This document shows, piece after piece, positions 8,031-14,805 of a DNA stretch of 22,127 bases. Origin of the DNA: ANME-2 cluster archaeon (GTDB taxonomy: Archaea; Halobacteriota; Methanosarcinia; Methanosarcinales; Methanocomedenaceae); NCBI GenBank assembly GCA_023544605.1, contig JAMJFQ010000022.1:1-22127 (forward strand). The letters run 5' to 3'. The notes under the pieces were generated by a model. The model made no database searches. It saw only the letters and a list, made by a program, of their open reading frames with translations, and was not told the DNA's origin. A program made the translations under genes and the position numbers. The first letter of the stretch is position 1. Each line of letters begins with the position of its first letter.

Positions 8031-8060
8031 TATAACTTATATATCTGTTATATCACTTAT
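8031..8060. promoter_or_regulatory. TA pair 1 promoter with inverted and direct repeats
   Basis: TATAAC (8031-8036) and GTTATA (8047-8052) form an inverted repeat around a TATATAT core. ACTTAT also occurs twice in direct orientation (8035-8040 and 8055-8060), exactly 20 bp apart, about two helical turns. The core can serve as TATA box for the minus-strand antitoxin starting at 8019. Together this fits an operator for ribbon-helix-helix autoregulation; that role is inferred from position. Confidence 0.45.
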
Positions 8061-8427
8061 AGTGTTTACATGGCAGAACAAAATCTAACTTTACTTATGA
8101 TTCCCCCATTTGAATGTTGAATATAGGTCGATAGCGCGTGCCTCTCGCGACTATTATTTTTGTGTACTTGCGCCTGATTTTCGAGTACTTTTGGTGGGGT
8201 GCGGTTGATCTTGGATTGTTAGATCGTCACGGACTCCGTTTTGGAAAAACGGAGCATCTTATGGATGCTCAGAATTAAGCTCCATTTTGAATCAATTAAC
8301 ATAAACTAAGATTCAGGCGCAGGTATAACGTTAAACTGAATATCTGTGACCTCGTCAATCAATTAGAAAATCATGCCCAAATGTTTTTAAGACTTCCAAA
8401 CCAAGAATAATATACCAGGTGTGAATA
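8061..8427. other. Gene-free stretch between the two divergent TA pairs
   Basis: I see no convincing coding region. It holds an imperfect inverted repeat around 8131-8155 (ATAGCGCG / CGCGACTAT), two overlapping hairpins at 8234-8270, and two inverted copies of TGCGCCTGA (8169-8177 and 8313-8321), 135 bp apart. It ends with the promoter of the second antitoxin (AATAATATACC, about 8406-8416). It may be the remains of a small mobile element. Confidence 0.6.
8234..8270. repeat. Two overlapping hairpins
   Basis: CTCCGTTTT (8234-8242) pairs perfectly with AAAACGGAG (8246-8254) across a 3-nt loop. GAGCATC (8252-8258) pairs perfectly with GATGCTC (8264-8270) across a 5-nt loop. The two stems share GAG at 8252-8254, so they compete at their junction. 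A further GCTCC at 8279-8283 could pair with GGAGC at 8251-8255. No T-run follows, so this is not a simple terminator. Confidence 0.75.
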
Positions 8428-8643
8428 ATGTCAGAAGCTCAAATGTTGAATGAAATCAAAACTGATTTGAATTTTCTTAAAGAAAAAATGGCTCGGATAG
8501 AGGTTACTGTAAACGAGATTGACAAAGACCTTCACAGCAAACCCAATCCTGAATATGTAAAGAAACTCAACCAAATAGAAAAAGAAAACAGTAAAGTTCA
8601 TTTCGAAGATATGGACGAATTCGATAAACAGTTTGGATTATAG
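8428..8643 (+). CDS. Antitoxin of RelE-type pair 2
   Basis: A 71-residue, mostly helical, charged protein (SEAQMLNEIKTDLNFLKEKM, then IEVTVNEIDKDLHSKPNPEY) ending in an acidic-aromatic tail (HFEDMDEFDKQFGL). This is the usual antitoxin layout in archaeal RelB-RelE pairs, with a coiled-coil-like N-terminal half. I infer the role mainly from the toxin gene 12 nt downstream. A GGTG (8418-8421) serves as Shine-Dalgarno. It has no clear ribbon-helix-helix or AbrB motif, so it is unlike the antitoxin of pair 1. Confidence 0.8.
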   Translation: MSEAQMLNEIKTDLNFLKEKMARIEVTVNEIDKDLHSKPNPEYVKKLNQIEKENSKVHFEDMDEFDKQFGL

Positions 8644-8655
8644 GGCGATTTTTTC

Positions 8656-8916
8656 ATGTCTTATGAGTTTGAAGTTACTGAGACTCTCATTCGAAAATTC
8701 AAAAAACTTCAAAAAAAGGATAAAGTGCTCTTTTTGGCATGCCGCAAAAAGATTAGTGAGATCATACAGAATCCAATGCATTACAAACACTTGAAATATG
8801 AAGATCGTTTCAGGGTGCATGTTGGAGGTTCATTCGTTCTGACATATAGGGTGTTTGAAGAAGAAAAACTGGCACTTTTTCTGGATATTGAACATCACGA
8901 TAAGGTATATCTGTAA
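8656..8916 (+). CDS. RelE/ParE-family toxin (TA pair 2)
   Basis: An 86-residue RelE-superfamily toxin. The N-terminus YEFEVTETLIRKFKKLQKKD is the strand-plus-helix opening. The core KHLKYEDRFRVHVGGSFVLT YRV and the end IEHHDKVYL match the family's 'R-v-G.y.l.Y.v...hd.vY' pattern. It differs enough from the pair-1 toxin that a recent duplication is unlikely. ATG 8656 lies 12 nt after the antitoxin stop, with a weak GGGCG upstream. Confidence 0.87.
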   Translation: MSYEFEVTETLIRKFKKLQKKDKVLFLACRKKISEIIQNPMHYKHLKYEDRFRVHVGGSFVLTYRVFEEEKLALFLDIEHHDKVYL

Positions 8917-9255
8917 ATTTTTTAAATTTTATGGCAGATGGAATTGGACCACACCAATTATTCTATCTTTAGCGCCTGGATTTGATATTTATAATGATGT
9001 TTTGAATTCTGTTTTCAAATCCGAGCATGGGTTAGCCGTATGTGCAGTTACTATACCCCGGACTTAAGTACCGTAGGCCTGTATATACCACCTGCGCCCG
9101 ATTTTCCCTGTTGTCCGTCAATATAGATATTCATATTTCTCCCTGAACTAACCTAAAACCCCCCAATCTATAAACCCATCGAAAACTCCCCACACTCAAA
9201 ACTTATAAACCCTCATACAAATAATAAAACCACATCATTTTCAGGGGGTCATATC
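8917..9255. other. Gene-free stretch before the flavoprotein gene
   Basis: I see no supported gene. It contains a third copy of the CTGCGCC[T/C]GATTTT motif (9092-9105). A G-depleted tract follows: only two G residues between 9127 and 9243. Within that tract are two TATAAACCC elements (9169-9177 and 9204-9212), 35 bp apart, the second well placed as TATA box for the downstream gene. Confidence 0.55.
9203..9249 (+). promoter_or_regulatory. TATA box and Shine-Dalgarno of the flavoprotein gene
   Basis: TTATAAA (9203-9209) predicts a transcription start near 9230. GGGGGT (9244-9249) follows within the short leader and matches the anti-Shine-Dalgarno at most positions. These two elements fix the translation start at the ATC-ATA-ATA run (9253-9261), since no ATG, GTG or TTG lies between them and the conserved flavin-binding motif. 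Confidence 0.6.
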
Positions 9256-9876
9256 ATAATAAACATCTTAGGAGTATCAGGAAGCCCGCGAAAAGGCTCC
9301 ACCGATTACATAGTCAACACATCCCTCAAATACCTGGAGGAAAAATACGGCGTGAATACCAGGTATTTCTCAGCCAAAGGCAAGCAGCTCAATTTTTGCA
9401 TCCACTGCGACTACTGCGTGCGGGAGCGTAGCGGCTGCGTCCACAAGGACGACATGCACGAATTCTATGAAGGCCTGGAATGGGCGGACGGCATCATAAT
9501 CGGTACCCCGGTGTATCAAGGTAACCTCAGCGCCCAGACCAAGACCATGCTGGACCGCTGCCGGGCAATGGTAGCAAAAGACCCCGACATCCTGCGAAAC
9601 AAGGTAGGTGCGGCCCTGGCTGTTGGCGGCGACCGGATTGGGGGGCAGGAGATAGCCATCCAGTCTATCCATCATTTCTTTATCATCAGCGAGATGATAC
9701 CGGTCGGCGGCGGGTCCTTCGGTGCCAACCTGGGCGGGACCTTCTGGTCGCAGGACCGGATGGCAGAGGGTGCGGCCGAGGATGAGGAGGGGCACCGCTC
9801 CATGCGCAAGACCATGAACCGGATGATGAAGATGTTGGGTCTGCTCAAGGGCGAGGATATGCCGAAAAAAGGTTAA
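9256..9876 (+). CDS. Iron-sulfur flavoprotein (Isf-like), apparent ATA start
   Basis: A flavodoxin-fold FMN protein. The N-terminus reads INILGVSGSPRKGSTDY, the canonical start of NADPH-dependent FMN reductase/Isf proteins. C48-x2-C51-x2-C54-x6-C61 matches the compact CX2CX2CX4-7C motif that binds a 4Fe-4S cluster in archaeal iron-sulfur flavoproteins. GTPVYQGNLSAQTKTMLDR (about residues 81-99) is the second flavin loop. Isf proteins pass electrons from ferredoxin, for example to reduce O2 or H2O2. At 206 residues it has the usual length only if translation begins at the ATA codons (9256 or 9259). The first normal start, GTG 9352, would remove the flavin phosphate loop. The nucleotidyltransferase gene starts 4 nt downstream. 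Confidence 0.85.
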   Translation: MINILGVSGSPRKGSTDYIVNTSLKYLEEKYGVNTRYFSAKGKQLNFCIHCDYCVRERSGCVHKDDMHEFYEGLEWADGIIIGTPVYQGNLSAQTKTMLDRCRAMVAKDPDILRNKVGAALAVGGDRIGGQEIAIQSIHHFFIISEMIPVGGGSFGANLGGTFWSQDRMAEGAAEDEEGHRSMRKTMNRMMKMLGLLKGEDMPKKG

Positions 9877-9880
9877 GACC

Positions 9881-10609
9881 ATGAAAGGACTCATCCCTGC
9901 CGCCGGCATGGGCAGCCGGCTGAAACCATACACCAACGCCATCCCGAAAGAACTGCTCCCTGTGGGCGGCAAGGCCGTCATTGAGCATGTCATTGATTCC
10001 TTCAGGGAGGCGGATATCACAGATATTACTATTGTAGTAGGCTGGAAAAAGAACGCCATACTGGACTATCTGGGGTCAGGGCAGCGAATGGGTGTGAACC
10101 TGACCTATGTGGTGCAGGATGAGAGACTGGGGCTTGCTAATGCCATTTATGCTGGCCGTCATGTTATTGGAAACAGCACCTTTGCAGTGATACTGGGCGA
10201 TAATTTCTTCTATCCAAAGACCTTCCTGCGGGACCTGCGGGAGTTCCATCAGCAGCAAGGAGCCGATGTGACTTTGGGAGTTACAGATATTCAGGACACC
10301 ACCCGCCATGGCATCATAGCATACCATGGATTAGACGTGACTGATATCGTAGAAAAACCATTACCTCAAGATGCACCCAGCATGAAGGGGGCCGCAGGTA
10401 TCTATATTATGAGTGCCGAGGTGTTCGATGCTATCAGCCTTATTGAGCCGGGCGTGAACAACGAGTACCAGCTGGCCGATGCATTCAATGTGATGATAGG
10501 GCGAGGCCGCAAGGTTGTGTTCCAGGACATACCAGGATACCACATCGATGTGGGTACGCCTGAAGACCTGCGAGAGGCAAACCGGTTGTTTTACCTGCGT
10601 GAAGGGTGA
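9881..10609 (+). CDS. Sugar-phosphate nucleotidyltransferase (RmlA-like)
   Basis: A 242-residue NTP-transferase that joins a nucleotide to a sugar 1-phosphate for glycan synthesis. The N-terminus AAGMGSRLKPYTNAIPKELLPV is the G-x-G-x-R-L...PK nucleotide-binding signature. LGDNFFYP carries the metal Asp, IVEKP is the sugar-binding motif, and GIYIMSAEVFDAI and NEYQLADAF follow as in glucose-1-phosphate thymidylyl/uridylyl transferases. It lacks the C-terminal left-handed beta helix of longer archaeal forms. The exact sugar and nucleotide cannot be read. It is 4 nt after the flavoprotein gene, so co-transcribed, though a functional link is not evident. It converges on the next gene with a 2-nt gap. 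Confidence 0.88.
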   Translation: MKGLIPAAGMGSRLKPYTNAIPKELLPVGGKAVIEHVIDSFREADITDITIVVGWKKNAILDYLGSGQRMGVNLTYVVQDERLGLANAIYAGRHVIGNSTFAVILGDNFFYPKTFLRDLREFHQQQGADVTLGVTDIQDTTRHGIIAYHGLDVTDIVEKPLPQDAPSMKGAAGIYIMSAEVFDAISLIEPGVNNEYQLADAFNVMIGRGRKVVFQDIPGYHIDVGTPEDLREANRLFYLREG

Positions 10610-10611
10610 GG

Positions 10612-11310
10612 TCACCGGTTCCGGTAATGTATGAAATTGTATATCAAAATAGATGCCACTACCACCACAATGAAGTAGGGGATGTAGTGCTGGACCGGCC
10701 CAAGATACTGCATGAGTGTATCGGCGGTCACTGCCCAGAACACGGAAGCGATAAGGGATGCGATGGCAATTACAGGTATTATCTCCCGCACCGTAAAACC
10801 CAGGAGTTTTGCAAAACATGCAGTGGCCAGCCCCCCGGTCATCTGGAACGGGATGAAACATATCATGAAGATCCCCACAAGGCCGAACTTGTGCATTAAA
10901 CCGCTTTTATTGGACGTGATCACCTCTGAGAAGTTCATGAACGGTGCCATCAGCGGAAACTGCTTCAACTCTTCGTGGAATATTACAAAAATCGGCAGCC
11001 CTATCATCATGGAACCGATATCTGAAATAAAACTGACAAGTATCATCACGTAAAGTGACATTTCCAGGGAAGCCCCGTTGAGCATGGCGAACTCCCGGCC
11101 TGACAGGAACTGAGTACTGAATACCAGTGAGAACTCACGTATAAGTCCCAACTGGTGAAAAATGAAAAGTATTATAGAGACCGATATCACTCCTGCTACG
11201 AATAACCCAATCAGAAATCGGTCAGATTCTGTTTTATCTATGCTCATATAATTTTCCGTAATAGTTGTGATAGAGATATTAGGATTATGTGATGATAACC
11301 TTGTATCCAT
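10612..11310 (-). CDS. COG2426-type membrane protein ('small multidrug export' family)
   Basis: A 232-residue membrane protein with about five or six hydrophobic segments. The family signature is the re-entrant stretch GLVGIFMICFIPFQMTGGLA followed by FAKLLGF, comparable to the 'P...TG' loop shared with DedA-related proteins. The 'multidrug export' name has little experimental basis, and no substrate is evident. It is the last gene of the QW-protein/CbiA operon, 12 nt after the CbiA stop. ATG 11310 is used; ATG 11247 (MSIDKTES) is a plausible shorter start that removes a polar N-terminus. Confidence 0.75.
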   Translation of the reverse strand: MDTRLSSHNPNISITTITENYMSIDKTESDRFLIGLFVAGVISVSIILFIFHQLGLIREFSLVFSTQFLSGREFAMLNGASLEMSLYVMILVSFISDIGSMMIGLPIFVIFHEELKQFPLMAPFMNFSEVITSNKSGLMHKFGLVGIFMICFIPFQMTGGLATACFAKLLGFTVREIIPVIAIASLIASVFWAVTADTLMQYLGPVQHYIPYFIVVVVASILIYNFIHYRNR

Positions 11311-11322
11311 TCATCTACAGAG

Positions 11323-12657
11323 TCATTTCCGGCTGTACTCCCTACAGGAGTTGACAAACCTCTCCATTGATACCGCCGCCGGATGGGTGTGCATGTAACT
11401 CGCAAGGGTATTGTAGGCCATAAGTCCGTCCTGTCCATCCAGAATACCTTTACCCCTGCGCATCCTGTAGGCAAACCTGGCATCACGTCCGCATTCCGTT
11501 ACTGAATAATGGAACTCATGCCCCCGTAGGGTCTTTCCCTTTCCGGATAAATGGGTATCGTTCATTACCTCAGCTTCGGTGTATCCCAATGCCTGGAACC
11601 GCTGTACCATGCGGGATTCACTGTCCAATACCCCGGCCATCTCATACTTCTTTTGGCCCACTTCCAGGCTTTTACCCAGGTACATCAGCCCGCCGCACTC
11701 CGCATACACGGGCATGCCATCCTGGGCTGCCGCCCTGATCTCCTGCCGTGTGTTCGAGGATGAGAGTTGGGCCGGGAACAGTTCAGGATAGCCTCCGCCC
11801 AGTATCAGGCCGTCCATATCGGGCATGGGGTCTGACATCGGGCTGAAGTTAACGACTTCAGCACCGCATTGTTGAAGTTCGTCGAACATATCCTGGTAAT
11901 AGAAACAAAAGGCACTATCCATTGCCACGCCTATCCTGACATCGGCCTGAGGTGCCACAATCTCATACGGGGTGTCAGGGCTTTGGGCCATTGATGATAT
12001 GTCCAACAGTGAATCAACATCCACATTATTCTCCAAAAAATCTGCCAGTTTCCCGTAATCCCATTCCTGCTCATGCGCCATATGAAGCCCCAAATGCCTG
12101 GACGGCAGGGTCAGTTCCTTATTAGGTGGCAGGGTACCAACTACGGGAATATCGATGCCTGTACCTTTCAGCCCGTCTTCCACCAAAGTGCGGTGGCGGA
12201 GGCTTCCCACCTTGTTCACTATTAGCCCGGCTATATTGATATCAGGGTCCAGGGTCTGGTAGCCTTTTACCACAGCGGCCGCACTGCGGGACATACCATG
12301 GACATTTACCACCAGCACCACTGGCACGCCCAGGGTTTTTGCCACATGGGCGCTGCTGGCGGTATCTGTCGAATCCAGCCCGTCATAGAGTCCCATCACG
12401 CCCTCGATCACAGAAATATCTGCCTGGGTCCGGGCGTAGGTCCTGCGTACCCCATCGGTGCCCATGATATAGGTATCCAGGTTTCGGGACGGTCTGTTGC
12501 AGATGGCAGTGTGATGGGATGGGTCAATGAAATCCGGGCCCACTTTGTAAGGCTGTACCGACATGCCCCTGCGACTGAGCAGAGCCATAAGTCCCAGTGC
12601 CACCGTTGTCTTGCCCACACCGCTGTGGGTCCCTGCAATCATTACTGCATTTGTCAT
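11323..12657 (-). CDS. cbiA/cfbB: Cobyrinate / Ni-sirohydrochlorin a,c-diamide synthase
   Basis: An ATP- and glutamine-dependent amidase that amidates the a and c acetate side chains of a tetrapyrrole. The N-terminal P-loop GTHSGVGKT (residues 9-17), YKVGPDFIDPSHH and EGVMGLYDG are the CbiA synthetase motifs. The C-terminal glutaminase domain has GGGYPELF, nucleophile C321 in YAECGGLMYL, and H423/H425 in YMHTHPA. In methanogens close homologues act in B12 (CbiA) or coenzyme F430 synthesis (CfbB); sequence reading alone does not separate them, and no other cfb or cbi gene is in the window. Its ATG overlaps the upstream stop (ATGA), coupling it to the QW-repeat protein. Confidence 0.92.
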   Translation of the reverse strand: MTNAVMIAGTHSGVGKTTVALGLMALLSRRGMSVQPYKVGPDFIDPSHHTAICNRPSRNLDTYIMGTDGVRRTYARTQADISVIEGVMGLYDGLDSTDTASSAHVAKTLGVPVVLVVNVHGMSRSAAAVVKGYQTLDPDINIAGLIVNKVGSLRHRTLVEDGLKGTGIDIPVVGTLPPNKELTLPSRHLGLHMAHEQEWDYGKLADFLENNVDVDSLLDISSMAQSPDTPYEIVAPQADVRIGVAMDSAFCFYYQDMFDELQQCGAEVVNFSPMSDPMPDMDGLILGGGYPELFPAQLSSSNTRQEIRAAAQDGMPVYAECGGLMYLGKSLEVGQKKYEMAGVLDSESRMVQRFQALGYTEAEVMNDTHLSGKGKTLRGHEFHYSVTECGRDARFAYRMRRGKGILDGQDGLMAYNTLASYMHTHPAAVSMERFVNSCREYSRK

Positions 12658-13373
12658 AACATGTCCTTGTGGTGAATATAATACATCCTGAGTGTGATCA
12701 AAACAAGCGCGACCTCAGAAACCTTCCATTCAGCATCCATGGCACCCTCCATCCTGTCCAGCAGCCAGGACACTGACCGCTCCAGGCTTTCGGATTGTCC
12801 GTCAAGTATCAATGACTGCACCACCAGGCATGATGTGGCCGGATATTTCCAGTGGTTATCGGTACACTGGGCCAGCAACCACGAAGAATTGCGGCTGATA
12901 GTATCGGCTTCCACCCCCGGGTCCTGGTGCATCAGTGCGGAATTGATGAGCGCTATGACGCCGGGATGCTCCCGGTCCTTTGAAAAGTTATCCAACAGCC
13001 ATTGTACCCCTGCGGGATTCTTTTCACCCAATGCTCCCAGGGCTATCAGGCAATAACAGGTATCATACACATTATTGTTCCAGGAACCGTCATCCAGCTG
13101 CTTATGATGCAACCATGCAGCTGAGTCCTTGCGTGATCTGCCGCATTCGGATAGCGCAATACATACCCTGGCCGTATTTCGTACATGATTATCCCCTTCC
13201 CAGTGGTCACCCGACCTTGTTTGCTGTAACCACGCAAGGGCATCGCTGGCATTATGCTCCCACATGCACAGCGCCCTAACAGCCTGGGATGCTTCCTTGA
13301 TGCTGGTGAGGGGGGCAACTTCAAGCCAGTCCAGGGCACGTCTGGAAAAGGTTTTGACCCTATCAGGATACAT
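12654..13373 (-). CDS. QW-repeat (terpenoid cyclase/prenyltransferase fold) protein
   Basis: A 239-residue helical-repeat protein. Four QW-like motifs are visible: WLQQTRSGDHW (49-58), WLHHKQLDDGSW (87-98), WLLAQCTDNHW (165-175) and WLLDRMEGAMDAEW (203-216), each followed by an Ala/Leu-rich helix. This is the alpha/alpha toroid of squalene cyclases and protein prenyltransferases, but it is about a third the length of a squalene-hopene cyclase. I see no DxDD catalytic motif and no Zn ligands, so a binding or scaffold role is as likely as catalysis. It overlaps CbiA by 4 nt. ATG 13373 has AAATAG (about 13396-13403) as TATA-like box, suggesting a leaderless operon mRNA. Confidence 0.82.
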   Translation of the reverse strand: MYPDRVKTFSRRALDWLEVAPLTSIKEASQAVRALCMWEHNASDALAWLQQTRSGDHWEGDNHVRNTARVCIALSECGRSRKDSAAWLHHKQLDDGSWNNNVYDTCYCLIALGALGEKNPAGVQWLLDNFSKDREHPGVIALINSALMHQDPGVEADTISRNSSWLLAQCTDNHWKYPATSCLVVQSLILDGQSESLERSVSWLLDRMEGAMDAEWKVSEVALVLITLRMYYIHHKDML

Positions 13374-13460
13374 TGCACCATTGATGGGATTACTCTATTT
13401 AATCTGTATCGATGTTTTTTTATTCTTTGCGCCCCTATGATGATAAGACTGTCAAGTATA

Positions 13461-13466
13461 CAGGAG
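13461..13466 (+). promoter_or_regulatory. Strong Shine-Dalgarno before rpa
   Basis: AGGAGG 7 nt before ATG 13474 is a near-perfect ribosome-binding site and fixes the start, even though ATG codons follow closely (ATGGATG). A T-rich box at about 13413-13423 is the likely TATA element. Confidence 0.65.
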
Positions 13467-13473
13467 GCAGCCT

Positions 13474-14805
13474 ATGGATGAGAAAATTGCGCCCCATGTG
13501 GACGAAATAATTAGGGCGCTTGGTACAACAAACACGACAGTAAATCATGCTATCATTAAGGAAGAACTGACAAGACTCATTGAGTTCAAGGTGCCGCCCG
13601 AGGAGGCTAAAAGGAGCCTGCTCAAAAAATACGGGGTCAGTGAAGTAAAAAAACTTACAGACCTGCACGGGGGAGAGCGTGATATAGAGATCACAGCCAG
13701 GATACTGGATATCAATCTCAAAGTTGTTGGCATAAAGGGGCAAGAGCGGACCATTTTCATGGGTACCATGGCAGATGAGACCGGAGCTAAGAGTTTTACG
13801 GCATGGGAGGATTTCGGGCTTGAGATCGGTGATGTGGTCAAGGTCAATAATGCTTATATCAGGTTATGGCAGGGAATGCCCGAGATCAACTTTGGTCCCC
13901 GCTCAGAAGTAGAAAAAATTAATTCCGGTGTCCTGGATTCCCTTACAGCGTCAGACATGGATAAACCGGTGCCTCTGGCAGAATTAATGGAAGGCGCCGC
14001 TGCCGTGCATACCATATTCAGGGTAATGGAATACCACCAGCAAGAGATCAATACCAAGAATGGCTCCAGGACCATCCTTACCGGTATTGCCGCAGACAGT
14101 ACTGCCAAACTACCCTTCACGTCATGGGAGCCCAATCCTGAAATTACTGATGGGGCTACCGTTGAAGTGAAGAATGCTTATATAAAATCCTGGCGTGGTA
14201 TTCCCACTATCAATATGGGTGAGTTCACTGCAATAGCCCGGTCCGAGACTGACATAAGCGAGGATGACCTTGCCCCGATCCTGGACACGGCACCTGTCAG
14301 GCTGGATAGTATATCCGGCCGGATGGGGGTGTTCGATGCGGTCATTGAAGGCAGCCTGATCTCGATCAGGCCCGGGTCTGGTCTCATCATTCGCTGTCCC
14401 CAGTGCAGTCGGGTGATACAGAAGAGCACCTGCCGCGTGCACGGGGTTGTTGAGGGCTTGTATGATATGCGGATAAAGTCAATACTGGACGACGGTACCG
14501 GGGCCCTGACCGTTGTACTGGATGCGGACCTGACACAGAAGGTCACAGGGTATTCCATTGAAAAAGCAAAGGAAGTGGCCGCATTAGCCATGGACCAAAC
14601 ATCAGTGGAAGATGAGATGCGCCGCAGACTGTTGGGGAGGACCATGCGTGCACGGGGTAATATGACCAAAGGTGAATACGGTACTACACTGGTGGCTGCC
14701 GAAGCAGAGTTGACTGAGATGGATACTGCAGCCGCTGCCATAGCCCTTATAGAAGAAATGGGTGCAGTTCCTCAGGTGTTTTCAGGTGAGGGGGAAAGTC
14801 CATGA
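13474..14805 (+). CDS. rpa: Replication protein A (ssDNA-binding, OB folds plus zinc finger)
   Basis: A euryarchaeal single-stranded DNA-binding protein for replication and repair. At 443 residues it has an N-terminal helical segment. Two clear OB folds follow, each with the strand pair '...VKVNNAYIRLWQGMPEINFG' (about 124-141) and 'VEVKNAYIKSWRGIPTINMG' (about 232-249), showing internal duplication. A third OB region contains a zinc finger: C308-x2-C311-x8-C320-x2-H323, the RPA CxxC...CxxH type. The C-terminus is helical. The next gene overlaps by 4 nt. Confidence 0.93.
   Translation: MDEKIAPHVDEIIRALGTTNTTVNHAIIKEELTRLIEFKVPPEEAKRSLLKKYGVSEVKKLTDLHGGERDIEITARILDINLKVVGIKGQERTIFMGTMADETGAKSFTAWEDFGLEIGDVVKVNNAYIRLWQGMPEINFGPRSEVEKINSGVLDSLTASDMDKPVPLAELMEGAAAVHTIFRVMEYHQQEINTKNGSRTILTGIAADSTAKLPFTSWEPNPEITDGATVEVKNAYIKSWRGIPTINMGEFTAIARSETDISEDDLAPILDTAPVRLDSISGRMGVFDAVIEGSLISIRPGSGLIIRCPQCSRVIQKSTCRVHGVVEGLYDMRIKSILDDGTGALTVVLDADLTQKVTGYSIEKAKEVAALAMDQTSVEDEMRRRLLGRTMRARGNMTKGEYGTTLVAAEAELTEMDTAAAAIALIEEMGAVPQVFSGEGESP

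Noticed and set aside
8234..8270. Intrinsic terminator for a TA transcript
   Set aside because: No T-run follows either hairpin, and neither TA operon ends there; both are transcribed away from it.
8855..9067. 70-residue open frame overlapping the second toxin
   Set aside because: It starts inside the toxin gene in another frame, has no ribosome site and no recognisable motif; its end may be chance.
9370..10059. Long minus-strand open frame of 229 codons
   Set aside because: It lies antisense to two well-supported genes (flavoprotein and nucleotidyltransferase), and the product is low-complexity and family-less.
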